Assembly: GCA_946413585.1 (NCBI GenBank)
Contig: CAMKLG010000005.1
Location: 1 to 64,000, forward strand
DNA length: 64,000 nt
DNA from: an uncultured Bacteroidales bacterium
GTDB lineage: Bacteria > Bacteroidota > Bacteroidia > Bacteroidales > WCHB1-69
Direction: 5' to 3'
Shown here piece by piece: positions 19,043 to 27,419 of this stretch; position 1 is the stretch's first letter, and every line of letters begins with the position of its first letter. Under the pieces are notes generated by a model. The model was not told the DNA's origin, did no database searches, and was given only the letters and a program-made list of their open reading frames with translations. The position numbers were made by a program, and so were the translations under genes.

Positions 19043-22009
19043 TTAGCCTTTACGTAGTCTTTCCAGAGCATTGATTAAAAACACGTTGTCGCATAGGAAA
19101 ACCGGTCTGGTTTCATACGGAGCGCCTTTGTAGGAACCCATTTCTTCGAAATCATTTAGCAGGTTTGTCTTTTTCCTGTCGAAGTTTGTCCTAGACAGTT
19201 TGTCTTCATCGAAGAGAAGTGGATACAAGTATTGGGGCTTCATCAATTTGAGAATGATAATTTGTTCTTCTTTCTGCTTCTTTTGAAATTCCTTCATCAG
19301 GTCAACAGAATCTTCCGAATTCTCCGGTAATGATGGTTCGAGCAAAAGTAGAGCAGCTGCCCACATTTTCAAATAGATGGCACGAGTTTCCTCATCGCGG
19401 CGAGAACTGAATGAAATGGCCTCGTGGATTCTTTCAGAAAGCATGCTGATTTCTTCTCGGAAAATGGATACATATTTTGTGTTCAAATCGAACAGCTCCT
19501 GATGATATTGTATCACCCAGTTACGGAGGGCAAGTTGGTCCAATCGAATGGATGGCTCCCAAAGTTTCTCTTGAACAATTTTAGTACAATTTTGCATCTC
19601 ATGGTAAAAATTATATTGGCTTATCTCCACTTTGTTAATCGTATCTACCAAGTTTCCCTTCAAGTACAGAAACTTTTGATAATCACTGAACTTGTTAATG
19701 GATTCTGTCATGGAATAGTTTTGGATATTCCTTTCTTCTTTGAATAAATCATTTCCTAAAACATTTGTTCGAATGACTTCACGTCCTTTTTCGAATTGTT
19801 CTTTAGTATTGCGAAGTTCAGTGTTTTGCTTGTTGAGTACTACATTTTGTTTGTTGAGTCTGGTGTTTTGTTTGTTGAGCTTAGTGTTTTGCCTGTTGAG
19901 TTCGTCATTCTGACTGCAGAGCTCAGTGTTTTTGCTATCGAGTTCAGTATTCTGTTTGTTGAGTTCTTCGATTTTTTTCTTTTTGCACAAACTCCAAATG
20001 GTGAGGGAAATAACAAGGAGAATCAGGATAATAGCGACGGGAACACCGATATTGACGACCGATTGCAAATGTTTTTTGATGAAGATCCCACATCTTACAA
20101 AGAAAGGTTCTTTCAATTTGATTGGCACCAGTGGTGTTTCATCGTTGATACCCCAATTAAACTGCACAAGTCCAAGACTGGATCCAGCCGTAATTTCATT
20201 ATCGCGAATGTGAATGGCATCGGGGTAGAAGAGTATGTCGGGATAAAGGGTATCGATAAGTGAGATTCGTGAGCCGTTCTGTGCAAATACATACAGCCCA
20301 CCAATTTGTGAAACACCTACAATATAGATTTTGTCCTGATAAGTCAGTGGATGGATTCGGTTAATATAAAGGTTGTGAATGTTTTCGATGCTGTCATAAT
20401 GGACTTCCTTGCCATGACTGTCCACGCCAAGACTATCTACATAGAGTGCCATCGGGGTAAGAACGAACATCTTTTTTATGTTTTTGCAAGGTAAAATATC
20501 CATGATGTTTGTACGATGGGGGAATAAGGTGTCAACAAACATCTTTTGTTTAAGATCTCTGACAATACATCCGTCGTTCAGCGTTCCGATATATAAAATG
20601 TCACTATCTGGTTGTGCAAAGCATTGTACGGAAAGCAGGGTGGAGTCGTATGTAAGGCTTTTGGTGTCCAACAGGCCTGATTGTACAGTACTATACGCGT
20701 AACCGTTTCTAAAAGCGAGGAAGAGACGTTGTTTGGCTGAAGAATCCCAGTACATGCGTGTGATTTTGGTTTGGCTGAATTTGTCTGGACATAAGCTTCT
20801 CAAAGACTTTTCTTTGTGGCCATCGGCTAGAAAGAAGACGTCACCACCAGACCGTACGCATAGTTTGTTTTGCAGGAAATAAGCCTGGTTGATTTCATTT
20901 TTAATAGTTTCTGGATCGACTATATTTTTTCTTTTGTATTGCCATTTGTCAATTTGGGAATAGACCCCGTTTTGATCGCTTATGGTAAAGAGCGAGTTAT
21001 GGTTTTCGGCAATGGCAGTAATATGTTTCTCTTGAGGCAGATGGTTCGGAATCTGACAAAGCGAAGAACCTGAAATAAAATAGGCAGAGCCTGTCTTTGC
21101 GATGATGTTGGCAGTAGGGGTATATTGTTCATTGGCTAGAGTGAGCTGGTACACAGTCAGGGAATCCGGGTTAAGATCATTTCCCATCAGGATGCGGTCG
21201 TCAGTCATCAGGAGAAAACGATGATCAGACGATGGGTCTTTCAGGCAGGAATGAACCCCTAAACTGTTTTCGTAGCTTGGCATTCCCTTGCAAACAAGGC
21301 TATCCTTGCGGATGATGATTAGTTTTTCTGTCGAACCAAATGTGCCAACGTAAAGATTTTGGATTTTATCAGGGTAGGTGTCGATACGTAGCAGAGAGTC
21401 TGATCCATTCTTGTCATTGAAAAATATGACGTGAATTAGTTTATCATAACTTGCATACAGGGTGTCACCGATACGTTGGATGGCAGAAATCTTGTAGTCT
21501 GGCTGTACAACAGAAGGATATAGGGCTTGTAGCGAGTCTGGATGGAGCAAGTCGAGTTTTGCCAGTCCATTAGAAGTGGCGCAGATCAGCCAGTTGCCCT
21601 CACGTTCCACTTTGTAAACGGAGTAAAGGTGACCCTTAGAACCAAAAGTCAAGGAGATTGGTTTGGAAAAATGGTTGTCTTTGAAAATTTTGAGTCCCTC
21701 GTTCCTCACCCCGACGAAAGTGACAGGAGTGCCTTGGGGAAATGAATCTTGTCGCACAAAGTACACACGATCATCACCCACTTTCTCCTGCTTGGATGTG
21801 GCATCACTCGTATTGAAAAAGATGACTTTCCCGTTTTCCGTCCCAAGAAGGAGCGTGTCTCCTGAACCGAAATCCAGTGAAGTCAAAATGTCATTGAAAT
21901 GATATTCGGAGAATGAGGAGAAAGGGGTTGGTTCTGCTGTTTTGGAGCAGGCACCCAATAAGGCTGCAAGACTTCCCAAAAGGAAAAACAATAGACTTCT
22001 CTTCTTCAT
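19043..22009 (-). CDS. Lipoprotein-type sensor: beta-propeller-like periplasmic region, one TM, heptad coiled coil, uncharacterised cytosolic domain
   Basis: Start MKKRSLLFFLLGSLAALLGACSK (ORF track starts at 22084); propeller-like repeats; TM VVNIGVPVAIILILLVISLTIWSLC; LNKQNTx repeats; no histidine-kinase motifs seen. Confidence 0.65.
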   Translation of the reverse strand: MKKRSLLFFLLGSLAALLGACSKTAEPTPFSSFSEYHFNDILTSLDFGSGDTLLLGTENGKVIFFNTSDATSKQEKVGDDRVYFVRQDSFPQGTPVTFVGVRNEGLKIFKDNHFSKPISLTFGSKGHLYSVYKVEREGNWLICATSNGLAKLDLLHPDSLQALYPSVVQPDYKISAIQRIGDTLYASYDKLIHVIFFNDKNGSDSLLRIDTYPDKIQNLYVGTFGSTEKLIIIRKDSLVCKGMPSYENSLGVHSCLKDPSSDHRFLLMTDDRILMGNDLNPDSLTVYQLTLANEQYTPTANIIAKTGSAYFISGSSLCQIPNHLPQEKHITAIAENHNSLFTISDQNGVYSQIDKWQYKRKNIVDPETIKNEINQAYFLQNKLCVRSGGDVFFLADGHKEKSLRSLCPDKFSQTKITRMYWDSSAKQRLFLAFRNGYAYSTVQSGLLDTKSLTYDSTLLSVQCFAQPDSDILYIGTLNDGCIVRDLKQKMFVDTLFPHRTNIMDILPCKNIKKMFVLTPMALYVDSLGVDSHGKEVHYDSIENIHNLYINRIHPLTYQDKIYIVGVSQIGGLYVFAQNGSRISLIDTLYPDILFYPDAIHIRDNEITAGSSLGLVQFNWGINDETPLVPIKLKEPFFVRCGIFIKKHLQSVVNIGVPVAIILILLVISLTIWSLCKKKKIEELNKQNTELDSKNTELCSQNDELNRQNTKLNKQNTRLNKQNVVLNKQNTELRNTKEQFEKGREVIRTNVLGNDLFKEERNIQNYSMTESINKFSDYQKFLYLKGNLVDTINKVEISQYNFYHEMQNCTKIVQEKLWEPSIRLDQLALRNWVIQYHQELFDLNTKYVSIFREEISMLSERIHEAISFSSRRDEETRAIYLKMWAAALLLLEPSLPENSEDSVDLMKEFQKKQKEEQIIILKLMKPQYLYPLLFDEDKLSRTNFDRKKTNLLNDFEEMGSYKGAPYETRPVFLCDNVFLINALERLRKG
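19806..19971 (-). repeat. ~21-bp intragenic repeats encoding LNKQNTE-like 7-residue units
   Basis: LNKQNTE LDSKNTE LCSQNDE LNRQNTK LNKQNTR LNKQNVV LNKQNTE LRNTKEQ in the ORF translation. Confidence 0.85.
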
Positions 22010-22031
22010 ATTACATTGTTTTATAACGTTG

Positions 22032-22039
22032 CAAAAATA
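22032..22039 (-). promoter_or_regulatory. -7 element (TATTTTTG) of the sensor gene
   Basis: Reverse-strand TATTTTTGC, ~25 nt upstream of the start at 22009. Confidence 0.5.
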
Positions 22040-22060
22040 CGTTTTTTTCAAGTATGAATC

Positions 22061-22093
22061 ATAAGTATAGTGTTTTTTAAACACTATACTTAT
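22061..22093. promoter_or_regulatory. Perfect palindrome, 15-bp arms, 3-nt centre; candidate operator or hairpin
   Basis: ATAAGTATAGTGTTT-TTT-AAACACTATACTTAT, overlapping the expected -33 zone of the sensor promoter. Confidence 0.75.
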
Positions 22094-22199
22094 ATGGGAG
22101 TAACATGATGATTACCAATATTTTATATTAACATCGCACTTTCTGATTTTTGTGTAAGAAAAAAATCAATGAACTGAGTGAAGAGTCAAAAACAGGACC

Positions 22200-22228
22200 T
22201 TTGAAGATAGTGGGATGACGTATCTTTG
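22200..22228 (+). promoter_or_regulatory. Candidate promoter of the DUF805...phosphatase operon
   Basis: TTTG (22200-22203) - 17 nt - TATCTTTG (22221-22228). Confidence 0.45.
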
Positions 22229-22294
22229 TTCCATCAAATTCAATGAAATTCTATTGTAGTAAAAAGAATCACTTAACCCCTAAAATTAATAAAT

Positions 22295-22888
22295 ATGAAA
22301 GCACGTAAAATTTTTCAGTTCTTATTTGGTTTCCGCGGGCGCATGACCCGTAAACCTTTTTGGATCGCCTACGTGGCAGATCAAATTCTTTTAGCCCTTT
22401 CGGTGATGTTATTTATCGAATTGTTATTTCTCGACGATAGGCCAGACTATTGGAGCGAGTCAATCCATTGGCTGTCAATAGTTGGTGTTGTGCTCCTTTG
22501 TATTATAACGTTAGTTGCACTCATCAGCGGGCTGGCATTCATTTCACGTCGGCTACATGATTCTGGAAGAGGGTTCGGAGGTTTCGTCGCTCTCTGCTTC
22601 GTAGGATGCGTGTGTAACCTTATCCCTTTATTGGGACCAATTATCTCCTTAGGTCTTTCCATCTACGTCTTTATCCTTCTTTGCCAACCCACAGATTTTG
22701 AAGATGAGACTTATGGACCTGCTCCGAAACGGGATGTTGTATCGGAAGAGAGCACCATGACCGAAGAAGAACAGTGTCGTCTCGAAGAGTATAATCTCAC
22801 CCATCTCAATGGTATCCTGTTGGAACCAGCAGAGGAAAACGATCAGACTCTATTCGAAGAGGCAGATCCTGATTGGTCATTAAACTAA
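22295..22888 (+). CDS. DUF805 membrane protein with acidic C-terminal tail
   Basis: FLFGFRGRMTRKPFWIAYV...ISRRLHDSGRGFGGFVALCF...YVFILLCQPTDFEDETYGP. Confidence 0.8.
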   Translation: MKARKIFQFLFGFRGRMTRKPFWIAYVADQILLALSVMLFIELLFLDDRPDYWSESIHWLSIVGVVLLCIITLVALISGLAFISRRLHDSGRGFGGFVALCFVGCVCNLIPLLGPIISLGLSIYVFILLCQPTDFEDETYGPAPKRDVVSEESTMTEEEQCRLEEYNLTHLNGILLEPAEENDQTLFEEADPDWSLN

Positions 22889-22947
22889 ATTTCAGCGTCA
22901 GTAAAAAAACAATCATTAATCAATTCAATTAAAAAAATCATATAGTC

Positions 22948-23253
22948 ATGAAAATATCTACTATATTTCTGATTTCTTTAGCTTTTTGGGGATGCACATT
23001 CTTGTTGAATTATCTGCTTGATAAATTTAACGAAAAAAGAACCGAACAACATTTTCGTTTTTCCTTTTTTGTTTTCTTCTCCATCGTTATCATTGTTATC
23101 ATCGCTCTTCATGCGCATAAGGAAAATAGAGAACGACACGAGGAAGAATTCTTATACCAAACCGAAACAGTTTCTACAAAAACCGACAATGCTGTTTTGG
23201 GAGACAGCATGAATCTGTCAGCATCCGACAAGAACAATCCCTATTATGAATAA
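22948..23253 (+). CDS. Small two-TM-like membrane protein, unknown function
   Basis: 101 aa, two hydrophobic segments; in the operon spacing pattern. Confidence 0.5.
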   Translation: MKISTIFLISLAFWGCTFLLNYLLDKFNEKRTEQHFRFSFFVFFSIVIIVIIALHAHKENRERHEEEFLYQTETVSTKTDNAVLGDSMNLSASDKNNPYYE

Positions 23254-23373
23254 AGATTGAACATCAAATGTATCAAATAAACAATTTCATCACAAAAAAC
23301 CAATTTTATGAAAAAATCAAACAATCCAGCCCAAAACAACAAACCCAATTATTCATCAAAAAAATTAACCGTT

Positions 23374-24735
23374 ATGAAAAACTTAAAACTTTTATCGAAA
23401 CTTGCGGGAATCATCCTGCTTCTTGTGGTCACGGTGCAGATTGCAACGGCCGGTAATCCTCAAACCCCATACCAACAACTGCAAAACATACTGGATGAGT
23501 ATGGCATTGAAAAATACGCAGTTACCGACGAACTGACGGGTAGAGAAGTAGAATACATTTCTATTGATGTTGCCATACGATTCAAAGTGCCGGAAAGTGT
23601 GGTGACTAGTGCGACAACAATAGGCGAAATGCTTACGAACATCCTAACGTATCAGTATGCCGAAAAAAAAGGCGAAGAATGGGAGTGGAAGAAAATACAG
23701 TATAGTAGTAACTCTATTGATTACGATTGGTTTTTGCGTTTATATCCGAAATCCAAGCACAGCGAGGAGGCTATATCAAAATATATGGTGACACGACTGC
23801 ACGAAGTGTACATCAGCCTTGCAGAAGCGGAATCTGTTGACGAAGTTTGTGATAACTTCTTTTATCTGCACACAATGTACTCTAACTATTACGACAGATT
23901 TATTCGCAAACACAAATGTGGCGGGTGTGGTATTTCTTATATTGATTACGAAGGATTTTCCATTATTAACCCAGAAGAGTGGGCTGATGTTTTTAGAGAA
24001 ACATCTCAAATGAAGGCTGAACAACAGCGTGACTGGAAAGCCGTGATCCGTGAAAACACACATGATGCCTATTTTGATTACTGTTTGAGATATCCCCAAT
24101 GTGTTACTGTTGACACAGCAATTGAAAGAATAAAGAGATTCGAACAGACAGAGTGGGATAAAGCATTGGAAATTGACAATAGAGATGCTTGCGAAATGTT
24201 TGTCAAGCAGTTTCCGAAGGGCTATTACAGCATTGCTGCTTATCGCAAAATTGTGAGCTCTCATCTTGACACCACTTCTACCGGTGCAGTGGAAGACTTG
24301 CTAACGCAACAATGCCAATACGGCCGTCAGTATTTTTCACTATTATGCATTGGAAATATCTTCAAGAAGGACAAACACTATACTGTCACACTATCTGGAG
24401 ATCTCGGATACAGGCTGGAAATAGGGCCTGGCGAAATTAAATGGCAAGAGGTGCTGAACGGAGACTATCTAATGCTTGTTGAAGCAGAGGGTGAGGAACC
24501 GTGGTGGGGAGAAATATCGTGCTATGGCTATATCTATGTTGCAACATGGTATGTAAAAAACGAATACCATGCATATTCTAACTTCAACACGCACCGACTC
24601 ACAAACTTATATGATGATCCTTACGAGACAGAAACGTTTTTTACCAATGTTTCCGCCACCAATGATCCCCAAATAGACCGAATGGCCGCAAAGCGATTTG
24701 TCAAAGCAATTGAAGAACAATGCGAAGATTATTAG
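23374..24735 (+). CDS. Exported protein with W..A...NT..Y..Y...P-type repeats, unknown function
   Basis: Signal peptide MKNLKLLSKLAGIILLLVVTVQIATAG; repeated segments DWKAVIRENTHDAYFDYCLRYP / EWDKALEIDNRDACEMFVKQFP; CGGC motif. Confidence 0.6.
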   Translation: MKNLKLLSKLAGIILLLVVTVQIATAGNPQTPYQQLQNILDEYGIEKYAVTDELTGREVEYISIDVAIRFKVPESVVTSATTIGEMLTNILTYQYAEKKGEEWEWKKIQYSSNSIDYDWFLRLYPKSKHSEEAISKYMVTRLHEVYISLAEAESVDEVCDNFFYLHTMYSNYYDRFIRKHKCGGCGISYIDYEGFSIINPEEWADVFRETSQMKAEQQRDWKAVIRENTHDAYFDYCLRYPQCVTVDTAIERIKRFEQTEWDKALEIDNRDACEMFVKQFPKGYYSIAAYRKIVSSHLDTTSTGAVEDLLTQQCQYGRQYFSLLCIGNIFKKDKHYTVTLSGDLGYRLEIGPGEIKWQEVLNGDYLMLVEAEGEEPWWGEISCYGYIYVATWYVKNEYHAYSNFNTHRLTNLYDDPYETETFFTNVSATNDPQIDRMAAKRFVKAIEEQCEDY

Positions 24736-24777
24736 TCATCATTATGATTCAAACCAGAAAAGAAAGGAGGCCTGAAA

Positions 24778-26565
24778 ATGATATCCAAAGGCACAAACAT
24801 TTGCGGTTACACCGTCATGTCCGAACTTGAGGATGGCTATTATTACGATTGCTATCAAGTGAAAGACAAAAAGGGGACACTCTTCAACCTCAAACTCATT
24901 GACCTGGATTTGGCACCACCATCGCAGTTGTTGGAGAATGACATGTTGAAGGAGATGGTGATTGTAGAAGGAATTCACCATCCGAATATCATCAACTTCT
25001 GCGACCAAGGTTTCTTCAAGAAGGGCCGTGATCAATACGGGTACATTGTAACGGAGTCGTTCCATGGATTTCCCTTGTCAGAGTTTATAAAGGAGGAATA
25101 TTGTTTTAGTGATAGAGAGATCTGTCTGATAGTCCAAAAGACACTCAGTGCACTCCACTATCTACACATACAGGGAATAATCCACAACAATTTGAATTCT
25201 AACAAGATACTCCTCCCTGTTGGTTGCAACAAGTGTGAGCATCTGAAACTGATTGATTTTGGATTTGCCAGAATGGATGTGGATTATAAAGACAGTTTTT
25301 CTCTTATCGGGCGTGACAGTTACCTGTTGCTGTCTCCAGAACAGCTCTCTGGTCGTGGATGCATACAGTCCGATATCTACAGCGTTGGGCTGATCCTGTA
25401 TGAGCTTCTTTACAGAAAATTACCCTGGGACATCGAGTGTGATGAATTTTCGTCACCCGAAACAGTGTTGGAACTGTTCAAGAATCGCGTAACTCCAATA
25501 CCATTCCCAAAGCGAAACGGAGCAGAACTTGATGAACGGATAAAAGGAATTATCCAGATAGCCCTTCGAAACGATGTGCAATGCCGTTATGAAGCAGCGA
25601 TAGACATGTTCGCAGAATTAAACAACATTCTCCATAACAACATTCAGGACTTTTTCGATGACAATCTGTTCAATGATGTTTTCGAAGAAGAGGAACAGGA
25701 ATGTCGTAAAGAAGATATGAAGTCGGCAAACCAACATGGCAATGGGTTTGCCGACGTGGCCGGACTGGAAGACGTAAAGGAAATGCTCCAGAGGTCAATA
25801 ATCCAAATCTTGAAAGATCGGAATCGGGCACAACGGTACAGAATATCCATCCCCAACGGCATTCTGCTGTACGGGCCTCCTGGATGTGGCAAAAGTTTTA
25901 TTGCCGAGAAATTTGCCGAGGAGGCCGGGTACCATTACATGTACTTCAAATCTTCAGATATATCCAGTATCTTCCTGCACGGCACGCAAGGAAAAATAGG
26001 GAAACTCTTTGAAGAAGCGAGAGAGAAAGCTCCAACGATCATCTGTTTTGACGAGTTCGACGCTATGGTGCCTTCTCGTGACAATATTTACGCCCAATAC
26101 CAAGCTGGAGAAGTGAACGAGTTCCTTTCCCAACTCAACAACTGCGGGAAAGACAACATCTTCGTCATAGCTTCCTCCAACAAGCCGGAACTGATAGACA
26201 GTGCTATTTTGAGGCGGGGACGTATTGACAAAATGTTCTATATTCCACCTCCTGATCAGAATACGCGAAAAAAGCTGTTTGAAATTTATTTGAAAGGCAG
26301 GCCTTGTTCTCGCGACATCAACTATGAGAAGCTTGCCAATTGTAGCGAATATTATGTGGCCAGCGACATTGCCTTTTTGGTAAATGAGGCCGCCATATGT
26401 GCTTCCGAGGCGAATGAAGTGATCTCGCAGCCCCTCCTTGAGGACATCATTGTTGCCAACAAACCTTCTCTCTCCAAGGCCATTCTTGAACAATACGAGA
26501 AAACGAGAAGATCTTTTGAAGGGAACATCTCTTTCAATACCGCTATCGGTTTTCATGTTTTTTAA
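24778..26565 (+). CDS. Protein kinase-like (probable pseudokinase) domain fused to a classical AAA+ ATPase
   Basis: N-term kinase fold motifs (HIQGIIHNNLNSNKILL, LKLIDFGFARM, SPEQLSGRGCIQSDIYSVGLILYELLYRKLPW); C-term FADVAGLEDVKE, GPPGCGKS, CFDEFDAM, SSNKPELIDSAILRRGRID. Confidence 0.85.
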   Translation: MISKGTNICGYTVMSELEDGYYYDCYQVKDKKGTLFNLKLIDLDLAPPSQLLENDMLKEMVIVEGIHHPNIINFCDQGFFKKGRDQYGYIVTESFHGFPLSEFIKEEYCFSDREICLIVQKTLSALHYLHIQGIIHNNLNSNKILLPVGCNKCEHLKLIDFGFARMDVDYKDSFSLIGRDSYLLLSPEQLSGRGCIQSDIYSVGLILYELLYRKLPWDIECDEFSSPETVLELFKNRVTPIPFPKRNGAELDERIKGIIQIALRNDVQCRYEAAIDMFAELNNILHNNIQDFFDDNLFNDVFEEEEQECRKEDMKSANQHGNGFADVAGLEDVKEMLQRSIIQILKDRNRAQRYRISIPNGILLYGPPGCGKSFIAEKFAEEAGYHYMYFKSSDISSIFLHGTQGKIGKLFEEAREKAPTIICFDEFDAMVPSRDNIYAQYQAGEVNEFLSQLNNCGKDNIFVIASSNKPELIDSAILRRGRIDKMFYIPPPDQNTRKKLFEIYLKGRPCSRDINYEKLANCSEYYVASDIAFLVNEAAICASEANEVISQPLLEDIIVANKPSLSKAILEQYEKTRRSFEGNISFNTAIGFHVF

Positions 26566-26585
26566 TCATTTAAATACAGATCATT

Positions 26586-26867
26586 ATGGATAATTTATTA
26601 GAAACAAACTTTTATCTTTTTATTAGTGTTATCTACATCATTGTTTTATCTATTGTGGGTGTTTTTTTCGGATTGATGGCTTTCTTAGAAAATCGTAGTG
26701 AAGGGGAAACCATCACGTTCAAGGAATCTATCGTAATAGTGCTTAAAGGATTGTCCATTATAATATTGGTAGGTTTCGTGTTAGGAACGATAACCTATTT
26801 TGGTTCGAATCTATTATGCGATATGGGGCTTGATGCTTCAAATGCTCCTGAAAATCCTTATTTTTAG
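26586..26867 (+). CDS. Small membrane protein, unknown function
   Basis: 93 aa, two TM-like segments, 21 bp after the previous stop. Confidence 0.5.
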   Translation: MDNLLETNFYLFISVIYIIVLSIVGVFFGLMAFLENRSEGETITFKESIVIVLKGLSIIILVGFVLGTITYFGSNLLCDMGLDASNAPENPYF

Positions 26868-26868
26868 C

Positions 26869-27396
26869 ATGATTGGCAGAATTATGAGAGTACTATTTGT
26901 TTTGTTAGTGATCGCCGTGATGGGCATGCTAGTTTGGGCTATTGGCAAAAAGAATGAAAGTTTAGGAGGTTGTTCTTTCGTGCTGTGTATTCTTCTGCTG
27001 ATATTCGGCTCTATAATGCTCAGTTCTGTTAAAGGAGAAGGCCTTTTCTATGACCAAGGTGAAACCATATATAAGGCCTCTCTGCTTCCTGTACATCCCC
27101 CCAATGATAGTGTCTATCTCGAAGTTCGGCATAATTCTTATGGAGGTGAAACTTTCTGTTTCAGAAACACAGAGGAGAATTTTGTGGTCAAAGAGTGGTA
27201 CCAGTGTCAGGTGAATTACCATGATGATGAGTTTGAACCATATTGCGAATGTGTCTCCACAAAACCAAAGACATGGTCGAAATATATCTTCAAACCCGAT
27301 CACAAACGTATGCAGCCTCATTATATCCTGCATGTGCATTCTCGCCATGTAAATGATATACCATGTAAAGATTACTCTTGGGATGTGCCTTATTGA
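26869..27396 (+). CDS. Membrane-anchored protein with soluble C-terminal domain, unknown function
   Basis: Start MIGRIMRVLFVLLVIAVMGMLVWAIG 1 bp after the upstream stop (ORF track starts at 26800); TM segments then a ~110-aa soluble region. Confidence 0.55.
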   Translation: MIGRIMRVLFVLLVIAVMGMLVWAIGKKNESLGGCSFVLCILLLIFGSIMLSSVKGEGLFYDQGETIYKASLLPVHPPNDSVYLEVRHNSYGGETFCFRNTEENFVVKEWYQCQVNYHDDEFEPYCECVSTKPKTWSKYIFKPDHKRMQPHYILHVHSRHVNDIPCKDYSWDVPY

Positions 27397-27419
27397 TTGT
27401 TCTATGAAATTTTAGAAAT

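Noticed and set aside
22010-22084. 25-aa N-terminal extension of the 1013-aa ORF
   Set aside because: It covers the promoter and palindrome; the internal Met at 22009 gives a proper lipoprotein signal
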